DNA of 64,000 bases from contig JAVMKO010000026.1 of the NCBI GenBank assembly GCA_032164245.1, forward strand, positions 196,001 to 260,000, read 5' to 3'. A program made the position numbers and the translations under genes. Under the pieces are notes generated by a model. It had not been told where the DNA came from. It ran no database searches and worked only from the letters and a program-made list of their open reading frames with translations. The stretch is from Sternotherus odoratus (taxonomy: Eukaryota > Chordata > Testudines > Kinosternidae). Positions 23,641 through 35,048 of this stretch are shown here, piece by piece. Every line of letters starts with the position of its first letter. Position 1 is the first letter of the stretch.

Positions 23641-26600
23641 AAAAGATGAAATTTTTTTGAATTTTTAAAAATGATCAAACGTGAAAAAAAGCTCAAAGAT
23701 TCGGAAAAATATCAAAAATAAAAAAAAATTAGTTTTTATAAAATGATCAAAAATATTGGAAATGCGCCAAAATTCAGAAAAGGCCCCAAAAAATCAAAAA
23801 AATTCTCAAATTTATCAAAAATCATAAAAGGTGAGAAATTCTCAAGAATTCTGAAAAGGCTCAAAAAATCAAAAATTTCTCTAATTATTGAAAAATGATC
23901 AAAAAGTTGAAAAATGTTCAAAAATACTGAAAAGGTTAAAAAAACCAAAACAAATTTAAATTTTTAAAAATGATCAAAAAGGTGAAAAATGCTCAAAAAT
24001 TCAGAAAAGGCTCAAAAAAATCAAAAAAAATTCTCGAATTTTGGAAAAATGATCAAAAAGGTGAAAAAAAGCTCAAAAATTCAGAAAAGGCTCAAAATAT
24101 TTTCAAATTTTTCAAAAATGATCAAAAAGGTTAAAAATGCTCCAAAATTCAGAAAAGGCTCAAAAAATCAAAAGGTTCTCAAATTTTTGAAAAATTATCA
24201 AAAAGGTGAAAAATCCACAAAAATTCAGAACAGGTGCAAACAATCCAAAAATTCTAGAATTTTTGAAAAATTATCAAGGTGAACATTGCTCAAAAATTCA
24301 GAAAATGCTCAAAAAATGAAAAAATTCTCAAATTTTTCAAAAATCATAAAAGGTGAAATATGCTCAAGAATTCAGAAAATGCTCAAAAAATGAAAAAATT
24401 CTCTAATTATTGAAAAATGATCAAAAATGTGAAAAATGCTCAAGAAAATCAGAAAAGGCTAAAAAAATTTAAAAATCTAGAGCTTTTGAAAATGATCATA
24501 AAGGTGAAAAATGGTCAAAAATTCAGAAAAGGCTCAAAGAATCAAAAAATTCTCGAATTTTGGAAAAATGATCAAAAAGCTGAACACTACTCAAATGAAG
24601 GCAGATGTGGATTGCATTCTTGTTTCAGAGCTAGTAGTGAAAGTTAAATAGTTGCTCATATAAAGCAATTTTCACGAATGGATCCATGCCAAACTGATAT
24701 CGATTGCATTGTCAGTTTGGCGCTAGAAGTAAGAGGGGAAAAGTTGCTCATACAAAGAAATTTTCACAAAAGGATCCATGCCACAATTTCTGCAGTACCT
24801 TAAAATTGAAGGCAGATGTGGATTTCATTCTCAGTTCAGAACTAGTTCTGAAAGTTAAATAGTTGCTCATATAAACAAATTTAAACGAACGGATCTGTAC
24901 CAAAAGCTCAGCGATACATTCAAATGACATGCTGAGTTGGATTGCATGGTCAGTTTCGAGCTAGACCTAATAGGGAAAAAGTTGCTCATAAAGAAATTTT
25001 AACAAACGGATCTGTACCAAAAGTTCAGCAATACTTTCAAACTACATGTAAATGTAGATTGCATTGTCAGTTTGGCGCTAGGCTTAAAAGATGAAATTTT
25101 TTTGAATTTTTAAAAATGATCAAACGTGAAAAAAGCTCAAAGATTCGGAAAAAATAAAAAAAAAATAGGTTTTATAAAATGATCAAAAATATTGAAAATG
25201 CACCAAAATTCAGAAAAGACAAAAAATCAAATGATTCTCGAATTTTTGAAAAATTAATAAAGTGAACATTGCTCAAAAATTCAGAAAAGGCTGTGAAAAT
25301 AAAAAAATTCTCGAATTTCTGATAAATGATCAAAAAGGTGAAAAATGCAAAAGAATTCAGAACAGGCACAAAAAATAAAAAAACTAGTTTTTGAAAAATA
25401 ATCAAATACGTGAAAAATGCACAAAAATCAGAAAAGGCTCAAAATATTTTCTAATATTTGAAAAATGATCAAAAAGGTCAAAAATGCTGAGGAATTCACA
25501 AAAGGCTCAAAAAATCAAAAGATTCTCAAATTTTTGAAAAATTATCAAAGTGAACATTGCTCAAAAATTCAGAAAAGGCTCTAAAAATAAAAATAATCTT
25601 GAATTTTGGAAAAATGATCAAAAAGGTGAAAAAAGCTCAAAAATTCAGAAATATCTAAAAAAATAGTTTTCAAAAAATGATCAAAAAGGTGAAAACTGCT
25701 CAAAAATTCAGAAAAGGCTCAAAAAATGTTTGAAAAATGATAAAAATGATCAAAAAGGTGAAATGCTCAAATATTCAGAAAAGGCTCAAAAGATGAATTT
25801 TTTTTTGAATTTTTAAAAATGATCAAACGTGAAAAAAGCTCACAGATTCAGAAATATCTCAACAAATCAAAAAAATTTAGTTTTTATAAAATGATCAAAA
25901 ATGTTGAAAATGCTCCAAAATTCAGAAAAGACTCAAAAAATCCAAAAATTCTCGAATTTTTGAAAAATTATCAAAAAAGTGAACATTGCTCAAAAATTCA
26001 GAAAAGGCTGTAAAAATTTAAAAAAATGGAAATTTTGAAAAATGCTCAAGAATTCAGAGAAGGCTCAAATAACTAAAAAATTCTCAAATTTTTGAAAAAT
26101 GATAAAAGGTGAAAATGAATTCAGAAAAGGCTCAAAAAATCAAAATATTTTAAATTTCTGATAAATGATCAAAAAGGTGAAAATGGAAAAGAATTCAGAG
26201 CAGGCACAAAAAATCAAAAAATTCTTGTATTTTTGAAAAATTATCAAGGTGAAAAATCCTCAAAAATTCAGAAAAGGCCCAAAAAATTGAAAAATTCTCA
26301 AATTTATCAAAAATCATAAAAGGTGAGAAATTCTCAAGAATTCTGAAAAGGCTCAAAAAATCAAAAATTTCTCTAATTATTGAAAAATGATCAAAAAGTT
26401 GAAAAATGTTCAAAAATACTGAAAAGTTTAAAAAAACCAAAACAAATTTAAATTTTTAAAAATGATCAAAAAGGTGAAAAATGCTGAGGAATTCACAAAA
26501 GGCTCAGAAAATCAAAAGATTCTCAAATTTTTGAAAAATTATCAAGGTGAACATTGCTCAAAAATTCGGAAAAGGCTCTAAAAATAAAAATAATCTTGAA

Positions 26601-27010
26601 TTTTTGAAAAATGATCAAAAAAGTGAAAAATGCTCAAAAATTCAGAAAAGGCTCAAAAAATGAAACAATTTCTGATTTTTTGAAAAATGATAAAAAATGT
26701 TGAAAATGCTCCAAAATTCAGAAAAGGCTCAAAAAATCAAAAAATTCTCAAATTTTGGAAAAATGATCAAATATTCAGAAAAGGCTCCAAAAATAAAAAA
26801 AAATTGAAATTTTGAAAAATGCTTAAGAATTCAGAAAAGGCTCAAAATATTTTCTAATTTTTGAAAAATGATCAAAAAGGTAAAAAAGGTCAAGAATTCA
26901 GGAAAGTCTCTAAAAATGAAAAAAAATCGAGAATTTTTGAAAAGTGATCAAAAAGGTGAAAAATGCTCAAAAAATATAAAATTCTCATATTTTTGATAAA
27001 TGATCAAACT
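23641..27010. repeat. AT-rich tandem array (about 70-76 bp unit) with embedded 119-bp units
   Basis: Imperfect units of about 70-76 bp contain GATCAAAAAGGTGAAAAATG, CTCAAAAATTCAGAAAAGG and ATCAAAAAATTCTC. At about 24,595-25,085 four to five 119-bp satellite units reappear inside the array. Long segments are duplicated: about 23,500-23,700 equals about 24,945-25,145 (offset 1,445 bp), and about 23,800-24,000 equals about 26,290-26,480 (offset about 2,492 bp). This is a higher-order arrangement; there are no genes. Confidence 0.93.
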
Positions 27011-27100
27011 GATGAACAGACTGTTGGGCCTGTGGGGAATTCACTGTCTGTGGAGAAGCACTTCTAGGCATTGGGATTCCGAGCTACATTAAAGTGGCAT

Positions 27101-28231
27101 TGTCACATTACTGAAATAATTTGGGATCCTATAGATCATTGGTGCAACCAGGGTCCTATAGTGGCACCAAATCTTATGTACAGTGGGTCAGAATGGGTGC
27201 CTACGACAAGGTTATGAATTGCTAATTATGAATATGCCATTAATATGTGTGTATCTTTTTTGAAACTAAAGTTATGAATATTGGATATAGGGTGCCTGTA
27301 CTTCAAACTGATGCTTGGCTGCTGGGTGAAATCTCAGACAAGCTGTTGTTAACATGGCTGGCCTGGCTGATGGGCCATTAAGGGACATCAACTACACAAT
27401 GGACTTTGTATATGCCTTTCCACACCCGAGCTTCTCTAGGAATGTCAACTTCCTGGTCAGAAACTAAATCCTGGAGAGTCTGGTAATTGGATCATGTGGC
27501 TATGGATCTCCATTTTGCAACCGGACCCCGCATAAGAAGGAGGAGGGTCTTGGCCCAGAAGAGAGAGTCTATAAAAGCTGGAAGAAGCATCCTCCATTTT
27601 GTCTTCTACCTCCAGCCTTCAGACTGCCTTGTTTCCAGCTTTGGATGGAACTTTGCTATACAGGGGAACTCTGGACAAAGGTGCTGACCCATCCCTGGAG
27701 GGGATGCTTTCCAAAGACTTTGATTTAAACCTGCAGTTTATTCTACCTTTGCTGTACGCCTGAACCAAGAGATGTGCCATTACTGCATGTAAATGATTTC
27801 TTTTAACCATTCTTAACCCTCACCTATACCTTTTTCCTTGTATAATAAACCTTTAGATTTTAGATTCTAAAGGATTGGCAACAGCGTGATTTGTGGGAAG
27901 ATCTGATTTGTATATTGACCTGGGTCTGGGGCCCGATTCTTTGGAATTGGGGAGAACCGTTTTCTTTATTTGGGGGATTGGTTTTCATAACCATTGATCC
28001 CCAGGACAGGTGGCTGCTGGTGGTGATACTGGGAAGCTGGAGTGTCTAAGGGAATTGCTTGTGTGACTTGTGGCTAGCCAGTGGGGCGAAACCAAAGTCT
28101 TTTCTGTTTGGCTGGTTTGGTTTGCCTTAGTGTGGAAAAACCCCAGCTTTGGGCTGTAGTTGCCCCTTTGAAAGCAATGTGTCCTGATCTGACACTCACA
28201 GTTGGATCCCACCAGGAACAGCACCGTCACA
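27101..28231 (+). mobile_element. Solo LTR, TGTCACGGTACTG family, copy B
   Basis: It starts TGTCACATTACTG and ends CAGCACCGTCACA, flanked by GGCAT on both sides (27,096-27,100 and 28,232-28,236). It is longer than copy A because its 5' part carries extra sequence (CCTATAGATCATTGG...GGTTATGAATTGC). Plus orientation, AATAAA near 27,844. Confidence 0.92.
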
Positions 28232-28236
28232 GGCAT

Positions 28237-29163
28237 GAAGTAAAAGAAACAGTTAATGCTTTAGAACAGTTTGGGGGGGGTTGGATTATATTAGAAGGTG
28301 ACAGGCGAACACCCTTAAGAGGAGGCAGCCGTCCCTGTCAAAAAAATCATCTCCCCTCTCCACTTGAGTGACAGCCTAAATCGTTCCTTACCCAGGCAGA
28401 GCCCCAGGATTGGAATCAGCAGCAGCAATAAAACCTCTGTAGGTAGCAGGAACCAACACAAACTGCTTTGTCCTATGTAAAAGGATAAATGGACACAAAT
28501 CAGATATTAGGAATGGCAATATGCAAATACCTGTAGGAGGACACGTCAGTCTCCCTGGACACACAATAAGAGATTTAAAGGTCACCATCCTGCAGCAAAA
28601 AAACTTCCAGACCAGATTTCAAAGAGAAACTGCTGAGCTACAGTTCATTTGCAAATTTGACACCAGGCATGAAGGGGAGGAAAAGAGAATTGCCTTTCAA
28701 AATCCTAGTCCTGCCTTTGTCTGAGGTGGGACTCTAAGTTCCTGCTAGAGTGGAGGAGTTAAAGTTAGTTGGGTTTTGTGTGCTTAAAGTCCATGCATCC
28801 TTTCATCCCAGCCCTGGTATTTCTCTAGTAGCCACTGTACCCTGGTAGCAGCAAAGAAAGTTTCCACCCAACCAGGAGAACCCAGGCTGGGATTAAAGAC
28901 AGATTCAAACTTTTCCTCTCTCCCTCTTTGGAATCAAGTTCATGTTTTTGCCAGGAGTTAAAGCAGCGTGAACTTCCACAGTCTGGATCGATGTCACAAG
29001 ATCCCAGTGTCTCCATGGAAGACAATTTGTTACATCCCAGATGAGTGGAGTTAAATCAGGTCTCAGCCTGAGTCCTTTGATCTTAATCCTGAGGATATTG
29101 TACCACCAAGGAGCCATGTCCCACCTCATTTCATACAGAACACAATTTCCTTTGCAGAGACAC
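28237..29163. other. Stretch with no recognised gene
   Basis: No exon or repeat end is supported here on either strand, although some frames of 60-90 codons occur. Confidence 0.4.
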
Positions 29164-29617
29164 AGGAACAGCAAGAATCAGGGTGGTAGCCGTGTTAGTC
29201 TGGGATAGCAGAGTTAACAAAGTCCTGTGGCACCTTAAAGACTAACTATAAAGTTTTGAAGCATGAGCTTTCGTGGGCTAATACCCACTTCGTCGGATGC
29301 AGGCAGTAGAAGTGTTCAATTGTTCACAAACAGGCAGTTATAGAAAAGTAGGTAAGAGCCAGGGGGGAGGTGAAAAGGTTAGTCCAATTAAGCTGAGCCA
29401 GCTTGTTATCTCCGATCAGGGATCCACACTCCCTGATCGGAGATAACAAGCTGGCTCAGCTTAATTGGACTAACCTTTTCACCTCCCCCCTGGCTCTTAC
29501 CTACTTTTCTATAACTGCCTGTTTGTGAACAATTGAACACTTCTACTGCCTGCATCCGACGAAGTGGGTATTAGCCCACGAAAGCTCATGCTTCAAAACT
29601 TTATAGGAACAGCAAGA
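29164..29617. mobile_element. Fold-back retroposon insertion, copy 2, perfect 176-bp arms
   Basis: The insert starts with the minus-strand element (TCAGGGTGGTAGCCGTGTTAG at 29,178) and reads inward to GATCAGGG at 29,421. After a 9-bp spacer (29,422-29,430) the plus-strand element begins with CCCTGATCGG and is the exact reverse complement of 29,246-29,421 out to CTTTATAG at 29,606. The 13-bp direct repeat AGGAACAGCAAGA flanks the whole insert (29,164-29,176 and 29,605-29,617). The right arm stops internally, so the two arms differ in length by the last 68 bp of the left arm. The target duplication around the pair shows that both arms arrived in one event. Confidence 0.92.
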
Positions 29618-30043
29618 TCTTTCTCTGTCCCTTGTGGAAAGCAGGGTGTCAAATTCCACAGAACCTTCCTCTTCTGCAATAGAAACAATGAAGGAGCCGG
29701 GGGCCCTAGGCACAGCCAGCCCTGACAGTGAGATGTTCCCTCCCCTTTTCCTTCATGCTGCTGTTGTTATTTCATGGAATGTCTGGGATGGGGAAAAAGC
29801 TGAGTTCACTCCAGGGGAAGGGAAAAAAGGACCCTGAAAATCTCAGGGCCTCAGGGAAAACCCAAATGATACCACCGGGAAAACTGAGATGCAGGGGAAA
29901 GGGACTGTGGGAATTGTCAAGGTGGGGAATGAATAACAATGTACAATGAGATCCACCTCATTAACCATCCACACAGGCTAATCACCCTGAAGATGGAAGA
30001 GAAACCATGAGAGGTTCTTTGCTGTTCAGCCATGGGAACAGTA
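29618..30043. other. Stretch with no recognised gene
   Basis: Nothing recognised. Confidence 0.4.
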
Positions 30044-30354
30044 CAGTGAAACCTCGATATAACAGACTAATTCGGGCAAGGGGGTGTCCGTTAAAGCCGA
30101 AAGTCCGGCAGAGGAGCCGGCAGGCAGGCAGCCCCCCCCCCGCCCGCCGGCGGGAGCCGGCAGGCAGGCAGCCCCCCCTGCCTGCCGGCGGGAGCCAGCA
30201 GGCAGGCAGCCCACCCGCGAGCAGGCGGGATCCGGGAGCAGCCAGCCCGCCCGCAGGTGAGACCCGCGAAAAACGGATTTCGGATGCAGCGGAAATTTTG
30301 TCCGTTGCATCCGAAGTCCGTTAAATCGGGGTCTGTTAAATCGGGGTTTCACTG
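30044..30354. mobile_element. Pogo/Tigger-like MITE with internal minisatellite
   Basis: The ends CAGTGAAACCTCG and CGGGGTTTCACTG are inverted repeats, and TA lies immediately outside each end (30,042-30,043 and 30,355-30,356), as expected for Tc1/mariner/pogo insertion. Subterminal CCGTTAAAGCCG / CCGTTAAATCGG repeats occur. The middle (about 30,110-30,250) is an imperfect minisatellite of GGGAGCCGGCAGGCAGGCAGCCC units. Confidence 0.85.
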
Positions 30355-30356
30355 TA

Positions 30357-31775
30357 CTATCATATGCATATGATCTCTATCACACTCATGCACTCACACA
30401 CACACAAACATACTCCATCTTGCCATTGTTACAAACAAGTTGCTCCCCTTAACTGCAATGGCCAGGTGAGTTAGGTGGGGGGGTGGAGCTGGGCTATGCC
30501 GATCCAGATCGATGCTCTGAAGTTGACAAAATGAGACCAGGGGGTCTTCTGCAAAACACCTCACTTTTATAGCAGCTTCTCTCCTATGCAAATCTGTCCC
30601 AGAATCACTGAATCTGTGACAGTTGGTCCTTTGTGTCTCTGGTTGTTGTTCCAATGCTGCAGAGAGGGTGTTCCAAAAAGAAGGTGCTTGCTTCTAACCC
30701 CCGAGGCCCTCAGTATGTCTGATCTTCTTTAGTCAGCCCACTTGACACATTTGATTGTCCTTGCTTCTGGCTCCCATTCCCTCTCCAAGGGTTGCGGCTA
30801 TCTGGAGGTGCCTGCCTTCCAGCCCTTCCTCATTCACATCTTGTTAATTCAACAGGGCAATTGATTACAAATTGGGAGAAAGATCTTATTCTACTCCTAA
30901 CAAAAAGACATTTTTCTTCTACCTTAATTATCCTACCTTAGGGGCTATAATATATTGCCAAAAGTTTAACACAGAGTTTCTAACACAAGGTTATATGAAA
31001 AGTTAACACAAAAGTCATATAAAAGTTACACAAAAATGCATAGATTTATCTACATGTGTGTGGAGTTGAAGGAGCATCTTCTTGGAATCCAGGCTGGAGA
31101 ATAAAGGCCTCTGGGCATGTAGCATGTTCCTCCCCTGCACACACTACACAACTACATCCAATAGCCCTAAGGAATTAGAATCACCTGCTGCCTTCCCCTG
31201 TCCTGCTGGATCCCCAAAGGAGAGAGTAGAGAGAGAGTGTCACAAAGATTGCTGTGTTATGCTTTGCTGAGCCAGTGAGAGAAGTGGGAGCTGATGTCGG
31301 GCTGGCCCCTTCCCTTTGCCTAAGGATTGGTTGCTTCCAGCAGCTGTCTGAACATAGAGATGGAGTGCCAACACATTCACTCTTTCACAACACACACACA
31401 CTCTTTCTCTCTCTCTGTCCTGCCACACACACTTCAATTGAAAAGCAGCTGGCAGTCTAGTAGGATGCTCATGGAACAACGGGATAGAGAAACCTGCATC
31501 ATGTGATGCTGTGCCGGCCCATAAGCCATTGCAAATCCTTCCCAAAACACCCTGCAGCCAGTTGCACAGTGTGATAGCTACCCACAGTGCACTGCTCTCT
31601 GGGGCGATGCAAGAGTTGCTAGAGTGGATGCAGTCTGTGGTGACACAAGGAACTTAGTGTTAACTAAAGCAGCATAACTCTGCTGTGTAGACATAGCCTG
31701 AGAATGAGACAAGACTTAGCTCCCCTTCACACAAAGGATGATCAGGGACTGAAACTAAAGAACCAGGTTTTCCTC
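30357..31775. other. Stretch with no recognised gene
   Basis: It contains a CACACA run near 30,393-30,407 and another near 31,390. The sequence GCTGTGTAGACATAGCCTG near 31,680 resembles the end of a common reptile MITE. No coding exon is supported. Confidence 0.4.
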
Positions 31776-31853
31776 TGTAGTTGACAGGATTTGAACCTGG
31801 GCAGAGACCCCACCAAATTTCAAGTCCATCGCCAACCTCTCAGCCACGACTAC
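31776..31853 (-). pseudogene. tRNA-Ser-like pseudogene (TGA-type anticodon loop)
   Basis: The minus strand reads GTAGTCGTGGCTGAGAGGTT..., ACTTGAAA in the anticodon loop, and GGTTCAAATCC as T-loop/B box, ending CAACTAC. The acceptor stem pairs in six of seven positions. The D-arm is two bases short compared with the usual serine tRNA, the anticodon stem is poorly paired, and no T-run terminator follows on the minus strand. It is therefore a decayed tRNA-Ser gene or a tRNA-derived retroposon head. Confidence 0.65.
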
Positions 31854-32419
31854 TTGCTTGACTGGGGTGTCTCATGACACTAGTGTTTTTCTCACTGTGT
31901 GATCGCTTCCAATTGTTTCCTCAAACCAGATACCACAACACACTCACTGCTGTGCCATTGTGTAAGTCTGTCCATGGTTGAACAGCAAGAATTCCTGCCC
32001 CTTTCCTGTCTAGCTGGACCAAAATGAGAGCTTGTTTGTGGTTACTTACGTTGCTGTAGAATGGTCCTTAATGATTTGCACCAGCTGCTCCTTGGCTTCC
32101 CTGGGGCACTGATACTGTGTCTGAGGGGTCCCCATTCACCTACAATTCTAACACAAACATCTATTTTTCCACATTCTTTTTCGTCCAGACTCTTGGAAGT
32201 TTTACACACCATTCTTCCCTCTGGTCGGCTGTAAGAGTCGCAATTGTCTCATTCTTCCCCCTCTCCACAATACTGTTATATCTCTTTGTGGATAAATATG
32301 GGGGGAAGATCATCTAATCTCCAGAAAGAGCCTCAAGGTAAATCAATTATAAAATTATTTTTAAATTGCTAATCTGTGCCCAAAATGACTTTGTTAGTCA
32401 TCTACTTGGTTTGAATTCA
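31854..32419. other. Stretch with no recognised gene, possibly more ERV remnant
   Basis: It adjoins the minus-strand ERV remnant and may be its pol continuation, but I cannot recognise motifs. Confidence 0.3.
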
Positions 32420-33057
32420 ATCCCCTGATGTCTTGAAGAATTAAACCAAAAAAAGGAAACCCTGCCCTACAAATGGGACCTGTATCCATTCTTGTCCAGT
32501 ACTGGGCTTTCCTTGCAATGATTGCAGGACCACTGGCTGACCCTTAATTCCTTTTTGAGGGCTTGCTTTAATTAGAGAAACCAAGGCTCCAGTATCAATT
32601 AGGGCTAAGGTAGGAGCTTGGTACCCTGCGGAATGTGGAGTTGGGGTCTTCCCCAGTGTCCCAGGTCAATTTCCCTATAGGTTTCCACTGCTGCGCTCCT
32701 CCATTATTCAGCATGGACTCTGTTCAGCAGCTCCCCCCAAAATTTACCAGGTCCTCCTCTACTGGAGGAGGAGGAGGGGGAGGCGCACTTGGGCTCACTA
32801 CCTCTACCACATTTTTCCACTGTTCTTCTTGTAATCTTGTAACCTCTTTAATAAGGTCAGTCATAGGTGCTCGGTCCCACTTTTCTCTATCTCCTCCCAA
32901 CTTCATCAAAGCTCTCCATATTATGTTGCACATGTCAGCCTTATTGGTGTCGGAGTCATCAGACTGCTTACCTTCATCATACCCATGATAATTCGGTAAC
33001 TCTGGATATAGTCTACCTTTTCCCCTGTTACTTCCTCCTGCTCTGGGATCATCCTCT
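32420..33057 (-). pseudogene. Endogenous retrovirus remnant: gag C-terminal part and protease start
   Basis: On the minus strand, about 33,055-32,725 encodes a Lys/Glu-rich helical segment and then a proline run, as at the end of some gag proteins. Further 3', about 32,625-32,460 encodes ALIDTGALVSLIKASP, where D-T-G-A is the active-site motif of a retroviral aspartic protease (bases about 32,585-32,596). A TAA ends the protease frame soon after (about 32,450). The 5' side is cut by the MITE beginning at 33,062. It is a dead fragment of a lineage different from the Gmr1-like element. Confidence 0.7.
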
Positions 33058-33061
33058 AGAA

Positions 33062-33790
33062 CAGGGGTGGGTGAACATTTTGGCCCAAGGGCCACGTTTG
33101 GTTTCAAAATTGTGCGAAGGGCTAGAGGGTGGGGTAGGGAAGGCTGTGCCTTCCCAAACAGCCTAGCCCTGCCCCCTATCCAACCCCCACCCACTTCCCA
33201 CCCTGTCTGCCCAGCTAAGAACTCCCAACCCAACCAGCCCCCCATTCCTGATTGCCCCCTCTGAAGGCCCCCACTCTAACTGCCAGCCCAGGACCCAACC
33301 TCCTATTTAAGTCCCCCTGTTCTTTGTTCCATGATCCCCCCCACCCCTAACCACCACCCCTGGGACCCAACCCCCTATTGAAACCCCCCAGCTCTTTGTT
33401 CCTAACTGACCCCTACCAAGACCCCCCACCATAACCACCCCCCGCGACCTCACCACCTAAGCCCCCGCACCCGCTTACCATGCTCAGCCAAGGGCAGGGC
33501 CCCTGCAGCTTGTGGCACTTGGCCCGGCTCTGGCACCCCGGCCCAGGACCACAGGGCCCCGCAGCTGGCAGTGCTCCCGGCACCCCAGCTCAGAAGCATG
33601 GAGCCCTGTGATGGCCGACACTCACCTGGCCTGTGGACCCCGAACTGGAAGCACTGGGCCACACAGCTTGCCTGGTGGCCCGACACAGCTGGCAGAGTTC
33701 CTGGCACCCCAGCCCTGCTGCTGGTGGCATTCCTGGCGCCCTGGCTCAGAAGTTTGGAACCCTTCACCAGTTCTCATAGGTGAGCCAATC
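33062..33790. mobile_element. hAT-type MITE (CAGGGGTGGGTGAAC)
   Basis: The left end CAGGGGTGGGTGAACATTTTGGCCC is followed by AAGGGCCACGTTTGGTTTCAAAATTGTG, homologous to 12,393. The interior is C-rich. The right boundary is not clear and the end given is approximate. It interrupts the ERV remnant to its left. Confidence 0.6.
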
Positions 33791-33994
33791 CAAAGCCTGG
33801 ATCTACACAATAGGAAGTCAGTCCTTAAGAAAGATTTTAATTAAAGGAAAAAAGAAAGAAACAAATCCTTTATAAAAATCAATGGAAAAGCACAGTCACA
33901 AAAAGAATCAGAGGAAAATCCCCACACCATAGAGGAATTCCCCCCTCTGCTGAGTTTTAAAGTTACAAAAAACAAAGGGATATTCCCCCTGAAA

Positions 33995-34858
33995 CAGGGG
34001 TGGGGAACCTTTTTTCTGTCAATGGCCATTTGGACATTTATAATGTCATTTGTGGGCCACTCCCCGGCATGAGGAAGCCCAGGCTGGCAAGGGGCCAGCG
34101 GGGGAAACCCCAAAGCAGTGGCAGGCGGAGTGCTTAGCCCTGCACTGCTTTGGGGTTTCCCCCGCTGGCCCCTTGCCAGCCGGGGTCCTGCCGCCTGCCC
34201 CGGTCAGCTCCCACTATCAGCCTGGGTGATCAGCATTTACCCCCACCCAACCTCCCCCATCTAACTGCCTTTCCTCCCCCACCCCTGCCTGGCCCTGCCC
34301 ATCCCACCGAACCTAACCTCCTCCCCCTCCCACTCCCAATTCAGCCTCCTGCCCCCCATGCCTGACCCGCCCAGCCCAGCCTCCCCCCACCAAACCTCCT
34401 TCACTCCCACACCCACGCCTTGCCCACCGCGCCCAGCCTGGCCTCCCCCCCACCCCCTTGCCTGCCCCCCAGCCCAGCCTCCCCCCCACACACCCTCTTG
34501 ACAGTCGGCTCCCCGCGGCTCCTCCTTTCACCACCCGGCTAATGGTGGCTGCACGGCGCTGGCGGCTCCCCAAGGTGTGAGCCACCCTCGCCTGGCGGCC
34601 CACGTGGTGCCAGCGGCTCCCCCAGGCGCGAGCCGCCCCCGCCTGGTGGCCCACGTGGCACTGGCAGCTTCCCCAGGCATGGGCCGCCCCCACCTGGTGG
34701 CCGTGCGGTGCCGGCGGCTCCCCCAGGCGCGAGCTGCCCCTGCCTGGCAGCCCGCACATGTCCCGGAGGCTGCGGCGCATCCCCAGCCCCACCGCGGGCC
34801 AGACAGAATGATTTGGCGGGCCGTATAAGGCCCGCGGGCCAGAGGTTCCCCACCCCTG
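33995..34858. mobile_element. hAT-type MITE (CAGGGGTGGGGAACC), 864 bp
   Basis: Perfect terminal inverted repeats: CAGGGGTGGGGAACCT at left and GGTTCCCCACCCCTG at right. The flanks CCCTGAAA (33,987-33,994) and CCCTAAAA (34,859-34,866) agree at 7 of 8 positions. Near the left end is ATTTGGACATTTATAATG; near the right is GGCGGGCCGTATAAGGCCCGCGGGCC. The same family, in the other orientation, is at 40,456-41,251. The GC-rich inner frames are not genes. Confidence 0.92.
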
Positions 34859-35048
34859 CCCTAAAACCTGAGAAATTCACAAGTAAGAAACAAATATAAA
34901 CCTGATACGCCTTGCCTGACTTGTTTACTTTCTCCTTCCTGCTTAAAAATATAGAATTAGATGGGGAGAAGAAAAGCTGGCTGATTCCTTTGGCTTCCAA
35001 AATGAACGGCAACAGACTAAAGCACACAGACAAAAGCTTCCCTCCCCC
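34859..35048. other. Short spacer, no gene seen
   Basis: Unrecognised sequence between a MITE and an LTR. Confidence 0.3.

Noticed and set aside
29246..29606. MicroRNA or long hairpin RNA gene
   Set aside because: The hairpin is explained by two inverted copies of one retroposon family inside a single target duplication; no evidence for a hairpin transcript.
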